In this document: one piece after another, positions 32,205-45,986 of the stretch
Numbering within the stretch: position 1 is the first letter of the stretch
Layout: the number at the start of each line of letters is the position of its first letter
NCBI GenBank assembly: GCA_033675545.1
Contig: JAWDGP010005301.1
Location: 97,001 to 161,000 of the forward strand
Direction of reading: 5' to 3'
Origin: Elysia crispata
Lineage: Eukaryota; Mollusca; Gastropoda; Plakobranchidae
Length of the DNA: 64,000 nt
Translations under genes and position numbers: made by a program
The notes under the pieces: generated by a model
The model's database searches: none
Told to the model about the DNA's origin: nothing
What the model saw: the letters and a program-made list of their open reading frames with translations, nothing else

Positions 32205-34807
32205 CTTTTCTTTTTCTTCTTCTTCTTCTTCTTCTTCTTCTTCTTCTTCTTCTTCTTCTTCTTCTTCTTCTTCTTCTTCTTCTTCTTCTTCTTCTTCTTC
32301 TTCTTCTTCTTCTTCTTCTTCTTCTTCTTCTTCTCCACACCGCTCTTTTTCCACCCTTATTTTTTCCCTTCTCTCCTTATCATTTTTTCTTTTTCTCCTC
32401 CTTTTCATTCTGTGGGAAAAGAAATGTTACCTAATACATTTATCCAACTGAAAACCATAAGAGGGTATCTTGATTATTGAATTCATAATAATAATTAAAA
32501 AAAAGAAAGAAAAAAGGTTTTCAGTCTCGTCCAGTCTCCGAGACATTCTTCAAGCTTGCTATATCAAAATCAAGTTGATTCAACTAGAGAGATGAAGAAA
32601 GTCCCTGTAAACCGAAACTTCTAAGATCATTACCGAGATGAAAAACAATCGAAGCCTTAAACACGTACTTGCATCGCTGTTTTCCTCAACAGCCTCATAA
32701 CGCATTGCTTTATTTAATCTGGTTAAGGTTTCAAGCCTCGAAACGCAAAAAAATATAAAGAGCTAGAGAGAGGAAAGGTCTTTATCAAATTATACCTATT
32801 CTTTTGACGCTGATTAGTTTTGGTAGATTAATTTAAGTGACTCCTGCATAGATGCAATGCAATCTTAACATAAGAATTTGTTAAAAAATAAGACTTAAAG
32901 ATTTAAAAAAAAGTTCATTGCCCAAAAATGTAATTCTTTCTTTTGTCTAAATAAAGTTTGATTGTTTCATTTACCAGTTCAACCCAAATCTGTCTCAACT
33001 GTTTGGCAAAAAAAAAAATACTTTAGATTTATTTGGAAAATCATCATTGCAGACTCAAATCAGATGTTTTTAGTGACTCCGCTTTTCGAAATCCTGAGCA
33101 TCCAATAGTTTTTCACTTCCATTTTAGTAAAACATAAACTAACTAATCAAGTATTCAATAATTGTTTACAGCCTTGGCCCAGTTGAAACTTGATAGAGAA
33201 CAATTTATTATTTTGAGTGGTCAATTTCCAAATTGCGCAGCGTTATCGATTTTCGATAGAATGTCAACACAGTGCAGCTTAAAAAGTAGAACTGGTCACT
33301 AAAAAAACCCTGGCTCTTTTTTTTTTTTTTTACATGAATCGACCCATGTAAACTGATCTAGTACAGGCTCGAACCAATAATTTTGTATGAGGAAAAATGT
33401 ACCTTATAGTAGAGGTAATAAGTTCCAACGATTTCGTGACTTTTGTATTAAAGGTTTTTTCCCTCTATCGTGTTGCTGTTTAATTATAATCTTTTACAAT
33501 AGAAATAGCTAAAGTATTAAGTAAATATCTTAAATCTGTTGTTGAAAGAAGAAATTTTCAGCCTTAGTTCCTGTCAAACCTAGCTTGTGATCATTTTCGA
33601 TCAGACTCTACCTTTTTAAATTCAAACAAATTTAGGTCCTACTCTGCGTATTCTCAGACCTCCATTATGTTTGGAAATAAAATCTGTAGCAATTACCTAT
33701 TTCTTTGCATATTTTGGTACAGTCAATTTACAGTCTTAATGTTCTATGCTAATGGAGAACCATGAAGCTTTACATTTTTTAGAAAGGCTCTTGGATATTA
33801 TTATATTTCACTTTCTTCTTCGTATGACATCCATATTTTGGAATCCCTGTTGTATCTAGACCACGACAGGTTAAGGCGACTTGAGATTTTTTTTTTCGGG
33901 AAATAAACATATCTTAAAAGAACTGTATACAAATTTAAATTATCTTATGTCATAATCTTCATATAATGGAGCTAGGCAAAAAATGAGGACCATCTAACAC
34001 AACATTTCTAGATCACTTAGGGAAATGAAATTGGCATTAATATGTAAATTGCCCTAAAGATTGGAGTGGTACTATTATTTTTTTTAACAAAATTGTGCAG
34101 GCAAAAATGTGATTATTATTTTCTTAAAAGAAAAAGGTGAATGTGCGAACTGCTTCCTGTAAGTACAGCGGGGCAGAGATGGCAGGAGTGAAACTGAAAG
34201 TATGCATACAATGTAGGCGGCGGCAGATGTAAAACCGTCCAAAATAGATCTAGATCTACATATTATAGGGTGAGATCTAATAAAGAATCTAAAAAATGTG
34301 CTTGGACATAGGTTCTAAATCTAGTGTCTAGATATTTACAGCAGCTAGACTCAGATCAATAGGTTAAGAACTAGGTTACATCTAGGTAGATCTAGATTTT
34401 ACGTTTGGGCTTAGAATAATAATTGTGTTCAATCCACAGATTTTTTTAAACATTCAATATCAAGTACGTTTAAAGGACTGCGCGGCTAAGAATTTCCGCA
34501 AGTCAGTGCATTTTTATGCATTTAATGCGAAAATTCACTGCTTTCTAATAATGGTTTAACAGGATCTAAAAACAAAGTGGGAAAGTATAGAATAGGTCAA
34601 TTTCCTTTATTCCAAAAGGATTTAAGTTCTGCATATTAATTTTGTGTTTCGAATAAGAATTATCGATATATCTAGATTCTAGGTAAAGATGGATCGGTGG
34701 AGGCTTACATCTGGATAGTATAGTAAAAGGATAGATATCAAGACCATTTCTAAGCCTATTCAATTCATACAAGCATCCCAGGCCCGTCAAGTTGACACGA
34801 GCGTCCC

Positions 34808-34899
<92 letters not shown>

Positions 34900-34901
34900 T
34901 G

Positions 34902-34983
<82 letters not shown>

Positions 34984-37900
34984 GAAGAAGAAGAAGAAGA
35001 AGAAGAGTAAGAGTTATCACGACGGAGAAGGAAGAGTTACAGAAATGGATAGCAAGAGGATGTCAAGATGAAAGGGTGTAAGATCAAAGGGTAATTTTTT
35101 AGAGGCATTCTATTGTAATTCTTCCTTATTGTCTTTCAATCATACGCTTCACAATATTGTGGAGCTGTTGTTCGGAAATTCCAAAGTTCTCCGTAAATAG
35201 GATGGTGGTGTGCGGCTACTTTCCTGGCCAAAATAGCACTCGGGTCATGTTATGATGACAATGTGGCAAAAAATTTGAATGAGGTCGCATTTAGCAGTTT
35301 CGTTTGGCATAAACAGCCCTGAAGCACATTTGATTTCATCAAGCGTTTACGTTGATTAACATAGTTCATTGCCCCCATATCTCAAACATGGAGGCCTTGC
35401 ACGCTTGTCGCATTCTTGCTGGCTTCTGATTCCTCTGTCGACTCTGTTAAGTAATGTCTCATCCTTTGGTAAGGTGTTATTGGCTTTTGAGGATAGGAGC
35501 GATGGTTATCGTATGAGAGCAGAGAAAGTTGCCAGCGACCTTTAAGTATACTGTTCCCCTTATCCTATAAATAGATTTAAATTTCTTATTTGAGAAATTT
35601 ACATCCTTTCGATATTCCCAAAGATGTACCAACGGCATTCAACGACACGAATGAATATAGGACATCCGTTGCTTTTGTGTTATAGTACATACTCCTCAGG
35701 AAATCTCTAGTGCCAATAATCTTCTAGAAAGCCCCGCTCTTTGTTTTCTGTCCTGCCCTAGGTATACCGACTAATCAAAGCCCAGTAAAGTTTGACTTCT
35801 GTAACGTTTGTAATTCTGTCTTGTCCCGTCCCCACTCCCCTTACCGGATCTAGATATTAGTTTCGTGAAGTATGGCCGTGGTCATAAAATTATCAGGCTC
35901 ACTTTCCTTCCCATACCATTTATTAAAACAGTGATAGCGAATTTACAATGCTTCAGACCGGAAATTTATTTCTCATTTTTTAAGAACAACCCGCGAAGAG
36001 GGGCAAATGAAATAATAGTGTAAGCTTGGATTAAAGTCATGCCGATAAATTTAAATTCAATCTATGAAGTACCTTATGACAACAGAGCTAATGTTTCTGT
36101 CTTTAGCTTTCAATGCCCAAATTTAATTGTCAAAATATAAAGGATAAGAAATTCTTACCAAGAAACGTTCTAATCTTATTACACGAATCAAATATGTTTT
36201 CTAGCATCACATTACAGACAAAATCATGAAACAGCTTGTGAGCATTCTGTATTTCCCTCAAATGGCATTAAAATTCCAGACCTGTCCGTTCATTTATGAT
36301 TTTGAACCTCATATAACGTTTAGTAGTTTTATTTCTATGTCCCTAAAGTACATCACAGAGTCCTATTCTGAGGATTATGTATCTTATAATTTTAATTAAA
36401 GATATTGAGCATTGATTCAATTTTTTTTCAACAAATGACTGATTCTTGCTAAGTAGGCTTGCTCAGTTTTGAAGAAATCCCATTTTTCCAGTTGTTACTT
36501 TGTCTAATCCTCTTCTCTCCGTTAAAATAAGGCTGACTGAGCTTAGATGCAATTTTATTGGACAGAAACACACGCGAATAAGAACAATTATTGCCCGCTC
36601 TCTATCGACCTCGGAAAAACAAATGAAACATGTTCTGCAGCTAATTCACATTCTTTGGCAACATTTTACTGCAACTAATACAAGTAGGAAACAAGAGATT
36701 TAACCTATTATTTCATTTTTAGAGATCCTTTACAAATCTATCCATCTATTTGTCATGATCCTAATGTGTCCTTTATGTTGGTTCACCCTTTATGCCTATT
36801 ACTTTCTCTTTTAAACTGCTTTATTCTGTCTCTTTTTAACTGTCTCTCCGAATTTGTTTCTGCTTTAAGCTCTCTCCATATCCATTTGTCTTTCGGTTTT
36901 TGCTTTCCCTATCTGTCTCTGGAAATTCTTTTCTCTTCTCGTTTCTCTCTACAAAGCCACACCGCAAACTGGCCTGGATTACAACATAGGGGGCACCTTG
37001 CATCCTCGCGGAAGTTATTAAATTAAGAGTGGTGGAGAGATCAAGCTTTATAATCCCTCCTGTATCCACCTCGTTCTCGTATTTTCGTTGGCAGGCTGAA
37101 TGAGAACATTTTCCCCCCTCTTGTTCGCTTGCATAACCATGAAATGTGGTAACTTTATATTAGAAAGCACTTTTATCACTGTTCAGCAGTCCCAGTTTTT
37201 ACGAGTCTTATTAAAGAACAAAAATTCATTATAAACTCCTCTGTTACTATAATCTTAACAATGAGCCCCTGATACTTTTACTTTTCTAATTTTACATAGA
37301 ATATTTTTTTACTTTTTCATATGCAGTGCCAATGATTATAATAATGATGAAAACAAAAGCTCTACTAAAACGAAACAAACACAAAAGTATGTCACGCAAA
37401 AGAGGGAGCTAATACATTTAAAATGGATAGAAGAAACTAAAAAGTAATAAGAGTATAGCAAAATGAGAAATAGCCGAACAAAAAGTCAAACAAAATACAA
37501 CTGTTCACTAAATGACGAGCTGCGGATAGAATTTCAGCAATTGCCCTTTTCGTTTCACTTTTGTAGTTTTTTTTTAACTTTCCTACAAACACATAGTTTT
37601 ATCGTCTAATCCTCTTCCATTCCCTCAGAATCAACGTGTTTATTTTACTTAACCCTCTATTAGTTATTTTTCCTGCACCATCTTTATCTGTCTTTGTCTT
37701 TTCTTGCATATAATTTTTTGCTTACTGCAGCTATTCGATAGTCGGCTAAACTCCATTCATTTTTGACGGTTTTAAACAAATTTATAAACAAGTCTCATTC
37801 CAATTCCTACTAACTTCCAAATCATTGACCTTTCAGTGTAGGCATGTAACTGATCTAAGATATTAAGTAGATTAGGTAAATTCAAGCCAGAGGTCAAATA

Positions 37901-40900
37901 CGATTCCAACTGAGTACTTATCATGACTTGAAGAACGACATCAGCAGTTTGACTCTCTAAGGCGTGTCATGAGGAAGATTTTGTTCTTTTATTATTTAAT
38001 GTTTGTACCTAGGGCCAAGCATACATTACAGAAACGAATCGAGTTCGGTACTGTTATTGCTGTTTCAAAGGATGATGCACAAAGCTCTTTTGTTAACTTG
38101 TACAGCTTAGAAACTCAAGAAGGAAAGCACACGGGATGATCATTTTACAACAGAAGGTATTCAATTATTCTAGTTCTTGGTATACCCCTTCTAAACACAA
38201 ATATAAAATGATAGGAATTTTTTGGCGAGGGTGAGTATTCTGTGTAGTGCTTAAAGTGCGGACACATCCGTAGGAACTTAGATTATGCATTTAACTGCCT
38301 TCGATTATTGAAGCACAAGACGTTTATATAGGAAACTAGCAGACCTAGCAAAAGTTAGTTTGCTTAGACTCTGCAACGCTAAAGAGAATATGCTGGGGGT
38401 TTTTTGTTTGTTTTTTTTTTACTATATTGTCATGCCGTTGTATGAGAAAATTAAGCGTCAAAGTCCATTTTTTAAGACTAATGATAAAATCGAGACGAGG
38501 ATAAATGCATGAAAACATAAATCGCCCATTAAAAAAAAAAAACCAAAAAAAAAAAACCATTAAATTACCACCCACCCACCTCAACGCCTCATTCCAGTAA
38601 ATTTAAACGTGTGTGTTAGGTTTTTACAGTTATTAAATGCTTTATAGAGGTTGATGCTTGATCGAAGTTAAAGAATACTACTTGTCAGTTAAAATAATAA
38701 CCTTCGAATTCAGGTAGAGCAAGTCAATTTTTGAGTTGCGGACCCGATCAAAACTCTGTAGTCACTGCCAAAGCAAAAACAGACACTCTAAAGTTTGTGT
38801 TAAAGTCTACATAACTCGATTTCTAATAGTAATGCAATCATTATTTCTAAAAAGCATGTGGCTGAGAATTTTCAAAATTAACATGGCAACTTCGATCGTG
38901 CGACGCATCTTGCAAAATGAGTAACTGACCATGAGAGATGAAAATAATCCTGACGATATCATCAGTTTTGAGAAAAATAAAGGCCCTGCAATTGAAGATA
39001 ATCAAAAAACTGTTTAGACCATTGTGATGGTGAATAAATCTGTGCCGTTTATAAGGAATAAAAAAGGAACATGAGCATCAAAAGTCTCGAAGACAATTAG
39101 GGCAGCTGAAGAAGACACGCAAAAAGAGAAGAAAAAAAAATCAACCTGTTAAATGAGCGGAGAAGGCTTACAAATCATTGAGTTTAGTACCTATTCACCG
39201 CACTAACAGACTGACTACCATTTCTCTGCAATAAACAATCTTTTCCTGATCGGCATATGGAGCCTGATGGAAAACAGTACTGTTAGAAAGTAATAATACG
39301 TCCAGTCTTCAACTCAACCTTCAGACGCTCGCTTCATCAGGCGCAAAAAAGGGAAAGTGGAGAAAAGCCAAGAAGCTGAAAGGAGTTTATTGCAAAAAAC
39401 TTTTGAAGCAGCAAATGGTTGGGAACATCACAACTAAAAATTGAAAGGCCCAGACCGTTGCCCTATAAGGGCTGCTGTTCTTACTATAAAGCAGTAAGAA
39501 ATCTAGAAAAAGTAATACTATAAATATATTAATACCTTCAGTTTCCTGTCAGTCAAATTGTGGCAATTTGCTGAGTATGCTGAAGTCAAACATAATAAAA
39601 GTTATTTTAATATTGCTAAAAACTAAACTGTCTCATTTGCCAAAACAAATGGTTATCTTTAACCTGAAGATTAAATCGAATTTCCAAAGAGTCAACAAAA
39701 GCGTTCTATCAGTGGCTGAGTTTCTGTGTTGAAAGAGTCTCTGAGAAGTAATGGCTTTCATGTCCATACTGAAATAATTGTTCTTCAGTCTCGTAGGTCT
39801 TTTATGTGCTTTGCCAACTATCAACAGTACTGTTAAAAATTTATCAACATATTATGGTTATTTATAATATGGAAACCATAACATCATTTCTAATGAGTTG
39901 TTAGTGACAAATTTCGCTTGACTCGGCTGCGTATTGGTAGCAAGCTTTCGAAAAATAAGCTCTATCAACTTTAACTGATATAGTTTTAGAGTGAGTTACT
40001 AGGAGCATCTATCACTAACACTTGAACTGGGTTTTTGGTGATTTCACTCTTTTCAAACATTTCCTGTACGTTATACGAAATTGCTCGCTCATAGGAACAT
40101 TTTGCGTGACCCCTGCAAGTTTCACCGTGCCTCCCGTTAACTCCTATATAAATAGCGTTAAAGTTCCAGGAGCCATGCGAAACACGAAAAAAAAAAATCC
40201 TCCCTAAGATTGACTGACAGGTTCGTAACACTCTGACATCGCGCTTTTTTCTTTCTTTTTTTTTTTTTTTTGTTTTTTGTTGGGGGGTTGGGGGAAGAGG
40301 GTTTTGGGAAATAAACGTGACTATTGTTACTGATCTGATTTCTAGATTGTGCTTTTGCCATGATGACTTCTAGACCCAACCGCCGATTTAGATGGATCAT
40401 AAAAAATATTTACAAAACCGCTTAAGTTATCTTTTCATGTTTTATTTCAATCCGAATTTAAAAGTTGCTCTGTGGTAAGTGAATTGACAAAATAGCTAGG
40501 ATCAACTATGTAAATTTTATAGCACTCTATTTTGCAAATTAACTATTAACCATCAATTTATGCACTAGAGACTTTAAGGTGGTAAGCCAGATAAATATGT
40601 AGTTGACGACAAACATCAAATAATTCATTCTAAAAATACTGCCATTCTTGATATCTCGGTGAATTACCAAGTTGCAAGACCGATGCCTCTCAACAAAATG
40701 GCAATTTAATGTTTATCGTCGGCCAATATTTATACTGCTAACTTATGTGTTTATCTTGTCAACAATACAAGGCGTTTGCAATGTCGATTCCGATTAACAA
40801 ATCAAACAGATTCAATTTAGTAGTTGGCTAACCTTCATTGGTGAAATATTTGACAAGAAATAGGATTGAAGGGCAACATTTGCATCAATTTTGATACATA

Positions 40901-43900
40901 AATATTTATCTGTCAGAAATTCAGATGTTTCATTTTGGTTAATTGTGCATAGATCGTAAGCCGTTTCTATACAATATATAATTTTACGTCCTTGATAGAA
41001 AGACTATTATAAGTGAATAGAAAATGTACGTTGATTTTCAATTATTTTATGCTCAGGTAGGAATTAGTTGCTGGGAGTAAAAGTCGCAGTAGATCAGAGA
41101 GGGAATGAAATTTGTCCACTATTTTCAAATAAGATAAAGTAAATCTTAAAAATTTTACCGTCCCATCTCGGGAAAGTTGGTTCGAGTGGTTTACAACAGC
41201 ATAATCAATACACAGACATACTTAGGATTTTCAAGTTGCTGAATAATTTTCCTTGCTCTGTCGAGCAAGCTATCAAATCTTGTCTTTGCAAAGAGAAGAA
41301 TCTCTCCAACAAGTAATAGAATTAATGCTTTCAATGTTGGCTTTTTTTTTTAACAAAATCACAATAATTTCGTTTGTTTTCATTCAAAAGTTTCAATTTC
41401 CTTAAAACTACAGCCTTTGGTTTATTTTCTCAAGTAAAACATTAATATGAAGGTTGCAATTCAATTTGAATATTTTCTAAGCCCTAATTATTTGTAACAG
41501 TCAACAATCTCGACTTTCTTCGATGTGCAACATCTTAAGGTTTCCTTCATATATTCTATAACCAAAAGAAACGGTTTTTTTTTAAAAAGACATTTCATTA
41601 AGTACCAAGTAACTTTCTTTTTGCTCCAGTCAAAAAAAAAATAAAAAACAAAACAAAACAAAAAAATAAACAAATACAAACAATAAAATAAAAAAAATCC
41701 CTTAATAATAGTTAATCCCAAATCGGTAGCTTCCTTCTAAAATGTCTAAATGACCTTGTAGTGTTGCATTATCAGCAAATTAAGTGAGGTGAATATTTTT
41801 ATCTATAGCTATGCAATTTTTATTTTATGTTGACTGATTCGAACACAGTAGAGAAGACACAGTCTTGGGGTGCTCCAGTGTTTTTAACGATTGCATCTGA
41901 AATTGGGCCATTTATATATTGGGGCCTATGAGAGGGGAAATCTAAAATAAATTATAAAATGATCCGCACATTAATCATCAAATATGAGAGTTGTTACTTT
42001 TTAACCAAAAGGTGGAGTCCGGTTAACACCGATGAAAAAGAAAAAAGAGGACTCCTAAGTTCTATTTTTTTTTTTTTTGTAACATCTATACACAGAATGT
42101 ATTTGGTCTAGACAACTTCCACAATTTCTGATGAAAAAGGGTACAATTGTTCAAATACGAATAGCGATTAATTGATTTTGATGAAATTTTGAGAAATTGC
42201 ACTCAAGCAAATAGTCTACTTTTCGACATAATCACCATGAAGACTGGATTATTGCCGAAATTGACGCACAAAGGAATATAATGGCACACATAAAAAGAAA
42301 AATCTCGTTTAGAGAGTGAGGTCATTTTGTCACTTTTTCAATGAGGTCGTCATTATCGACAAAACGCTGTCCTGACAAATGTCTTTTCAGAGATTCAAAT
42401 AGTGATAGTCCAAGGGAACAAGGTAACAATTGTTAAATTTATAATTGGACTTCGACCTAATAGATGCTGTGATTAGCCGCTTAGGTTTTCTCATGATCCA
42501 CAGTTTGACATTGTTACTGAAATTGGAATGGTATGATGGCCTTCAGTTAATCTTTTCTGGAAGGCAGATTTAAGTGCTTTCTACTGTTCCATAAGAGGAT
42601 TGTTCAATAAAGGTGGTACAAAGTAATTTCAGTTGTTTTTGCTCATCAAAGTGACAGTTTCTTAACCAAAAAGGCAATGTTTGTCCAAGATGAAGTATGA
42701 TTTACATCTAACATTTTGTCGTTTGGACCATTTTGTTTCTCCTTTTAAGGGAGCATGCTTTTAATAGTCTGTATATATTGGTTTCAAACAAAGAGGTAAA
42801 TTTGCCATGCTGGTTTCATTTTTTCTTTATGTGCTTTGATTTGCAATTAATCTACTGTCTCGTCGCAGAGTCAATTGGGAGTAAAACTATGGCTTGTTTG
42901 CTTGACTGATTGACTGAAAAGTTTTACAAGCTCAAACTATCATTAGTGGTGATTTCATGGATTAGCCTGTCGTGATTGAGACAATGAGAAAATAATGGTC
43001 CTAAGACAAACCACCAAATACTTCAAATACCAAATTCAAATACTTCACCTCTCTGAAAAACCCGTAACTATATCGAATACAATTATATCCGATAAACGGT
43101 AATGATAAGACCAGAAACTATGCATGACCAGGGGGAAAGGAAAGGTGTGTGTGTGTGTGGAAAAAAAAAAGGGGGGGGGGGGGTGTTCTTTCTCTTCATA
43201 ATTATCACCAGTGAGGTGATTTTTAAAATATTTGCTGAATGCTAGAAGGTAATCTTTTCTTGGTCTTCATGATATTTGCATGGATATTTCGGAAGGCCTC
43301 TTCAACAGGGCTATCCATGTGTATCGTTCGGTCGCTTTACCTATCTTTGAGAATATTTTAGCATCATTTCCTTAGGGTTCTAATATTTTTGAAAGTTCTG
43401 TTTCAGTGTATGAAGAGTTTTGCTTTTGATATATGGAGGTGAATTTTTTTTATTCGCTGCTTTTTCTATGTTTCGAAATAATAGTTATCAATATGAGACT
43501 TTAAATTACTTAAACTTGGCTGATCGTTTGAGAGTCTAGGTATCTCCGCAATCTTGGAATGAGTGGGCCCTCTAGGCAAACCCTGCAATGTCAGTTTGAG
43601 CTGTGGTGATGACGCCGGTGATAATTTTGGTTTGTGAGCTTCGATTTTGTGATCGGTGAGCGGCTCACCCAGCCCTAGTTTGCTTCAGTGTTAATAATTG
43701 TCTTGTATTACAACCACGGTTATCATAAGCTGCTTGAATACCTTATTAATGGTGTTGTCGAATTCGCTCTTCATATTATTACAACTAGTTTTCTTTTATC
43801 AACCTCAGTGTATATTTAATTTCAAGTAGTTCTGCGTCTATGAATATATAAACGAGAGTTGGAGTGTGGAGCAACGGTTTATCTTTTATAACTTGAAAAA

Positions 43901-45902
43901 GGAATGTGGCAAATCATTCCATGAAAAAGGACGACAATCATCAATAGATATTTACACGTTCTATCCCAGAAATATATCATGAAACTCTGGAGAGCAGATG
44001 TGCTGAAATAGTTTTTAAGTTCTGAGATGAAAGAATATCCATAAAACCCTATGAAAACTTGTGTAAGTAAAAAAACATATACTTTGCTTCAAAATTTAGC
44101 ACATAATTGTTAAATATCTAACATTTATTTCAGAAGGCAGAGGTGAGAGAGGAAGATAACAATTCCCACTCGCCTCTTTCGAATTCGTTTTGTAAAATAT
44201 TGTAATATTTCTAACTTATTCGTTTTCCCAATCCACCTTAAATGAGTATTCTTGAAGATAACATTCTCTCTATTTTCAGGATGAGGTGAACCAAGTGCTT
44301 ACGATGAACGTCTGGCTGGAACAAGTGAGTCTTAAGTTGATTACTTGATTCTAGAGAACTAGTTTCGATCTTCGATTCGATGCACCTTTTCATTCTCCAA
44401 CTCTTTTAAACATTTTAATATGTAGGCCTTGGGCACATGAAGGCTATCTATTCCTTTCCTGTAATCGTTTTTCCCATTGCTGTTCCTTTCCATATAACGT
44501 GCAATGATTCCCTTGGCCCACCCTTGCCCCTCATTCAGGTGTGTCCCACTGTCCTTTAAGTTATTTTCGTCGACCAATTTCTTTCTCGGAGTGTCTACAA
44601 AATGTTAATTAATTAAATCCAAACTTACAACAAGTCTAAATTATTTAATAGGCAACACGTTATCATAAAATCCTGAAATAAAATTCTTATTTGTCGCGCA
44701 TCAAGCCTTCAATCATTTTTATTTTCTCTCGAAGAATAGCGTAATAAACGTGGACGGTCAAAGAGATGGGGAAAAACTGTCATGACAACTACCAGAATAC
44801 TGAATCGTTACCAGTGCTATCAACGATAAAGGTTGATTTAAAAAATTTGATGATATAATAGCATAATAAAGCCCTGATATGACTAGCCCAAATCATTTCC
44901 TACCATCATACCAGTAGAGCAATTTTTGAAAGAAAATTTTCTACCAATAGTTTATAGCTGTGGCTTTTTGCAGAAACGCGGAGGTTACCATTCTGTAGAG
45001 TGTTGGGTATGAAGGTTATAAAAATATAAAGATCAGTTCTCTTAAGACTTCATTATTCACGAATGACATGCATTCAAACATATACTTACCTATAAAAAAA
45101 GAAGTGGATATATGCAGAAAAAAAATAATGAAAAATAGAAACAATAGCCACTTTAATTTTATTTGCCTATCTCTACTCCCTGCTTTTCCACATCTTCTTC
45201 ATTTCACATGGCAGCAGTAACCATTTTGCTGTATATTTTCAACCTACATTACCAAGGGTAAAAAACTTCTCACTCAAATATTGGTTCAAGGAATATACAC
45301 TGACTTTGTAAAGATAGTAAGCCCCATCAACATTTCCGAAATCTGAGCTTTCCATCTGACAGGCAAGACGGGAAATAGAGCCTCACGAGCTAATGAATGA
45401 AAAACATTCTCTCTAGTGCCTCCCAGCCCATCTCAATCACAAAGTCTCATGAAGTCGATCAATGATCATTATCTCTAGTTGAAAATCTCTAACCGTTTCT
45501 CTTTGTGTATATGAAGATTCATTTCTTAATTCTATTCTCAAGTACATGCTCTTAATTATTATTGCCTCTCATGTCAATATTATCTCAAATGAAACACCCG
45601 CATTTTTAACATTTAAACACTTGAGGTTGTAGAGACTTCATTCTCAGAGGTAGGATCAAGGAGTAAATCAAATTGTAAAGAATTACTGACAAAGCATTGT
45701 GGCCAAGGGCTTGAGAATAGGTTAGATTCCCTATCTCCTCCTTCTTGTGAGCGTCTCCTCAAATTGAGCACACAACTCAAAGCGACTCTAGATGTAATTA
45801 TTGAATTTTGTTTCAAGCAAGGAAAACATGATACGTGCCTCGTTCTCTCTGAAGAGGTTTGATACCCGTATCTTTTTGTCTATCCCTTTCCTTCACCACT
45901 TT

Positions 45903-45986
<84 letters not shown>

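Larger units (their letters stand above)
31225..44279 (+). other. nAChR intron 1 (13.1 kb)
   Basis: GTAAGT...TTTTCAG. Contains the TTC tract (31.9-32.3 kb), repeat copy 2 with its TAA tract (34.2-35.0 kb) and a mariner relic (42.2 kb). The rest (32.5-34.1, 35.1-42.1 and 42.5-44.2 kb) is AT-rich with no feature I can support. Confidence 0.85.
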
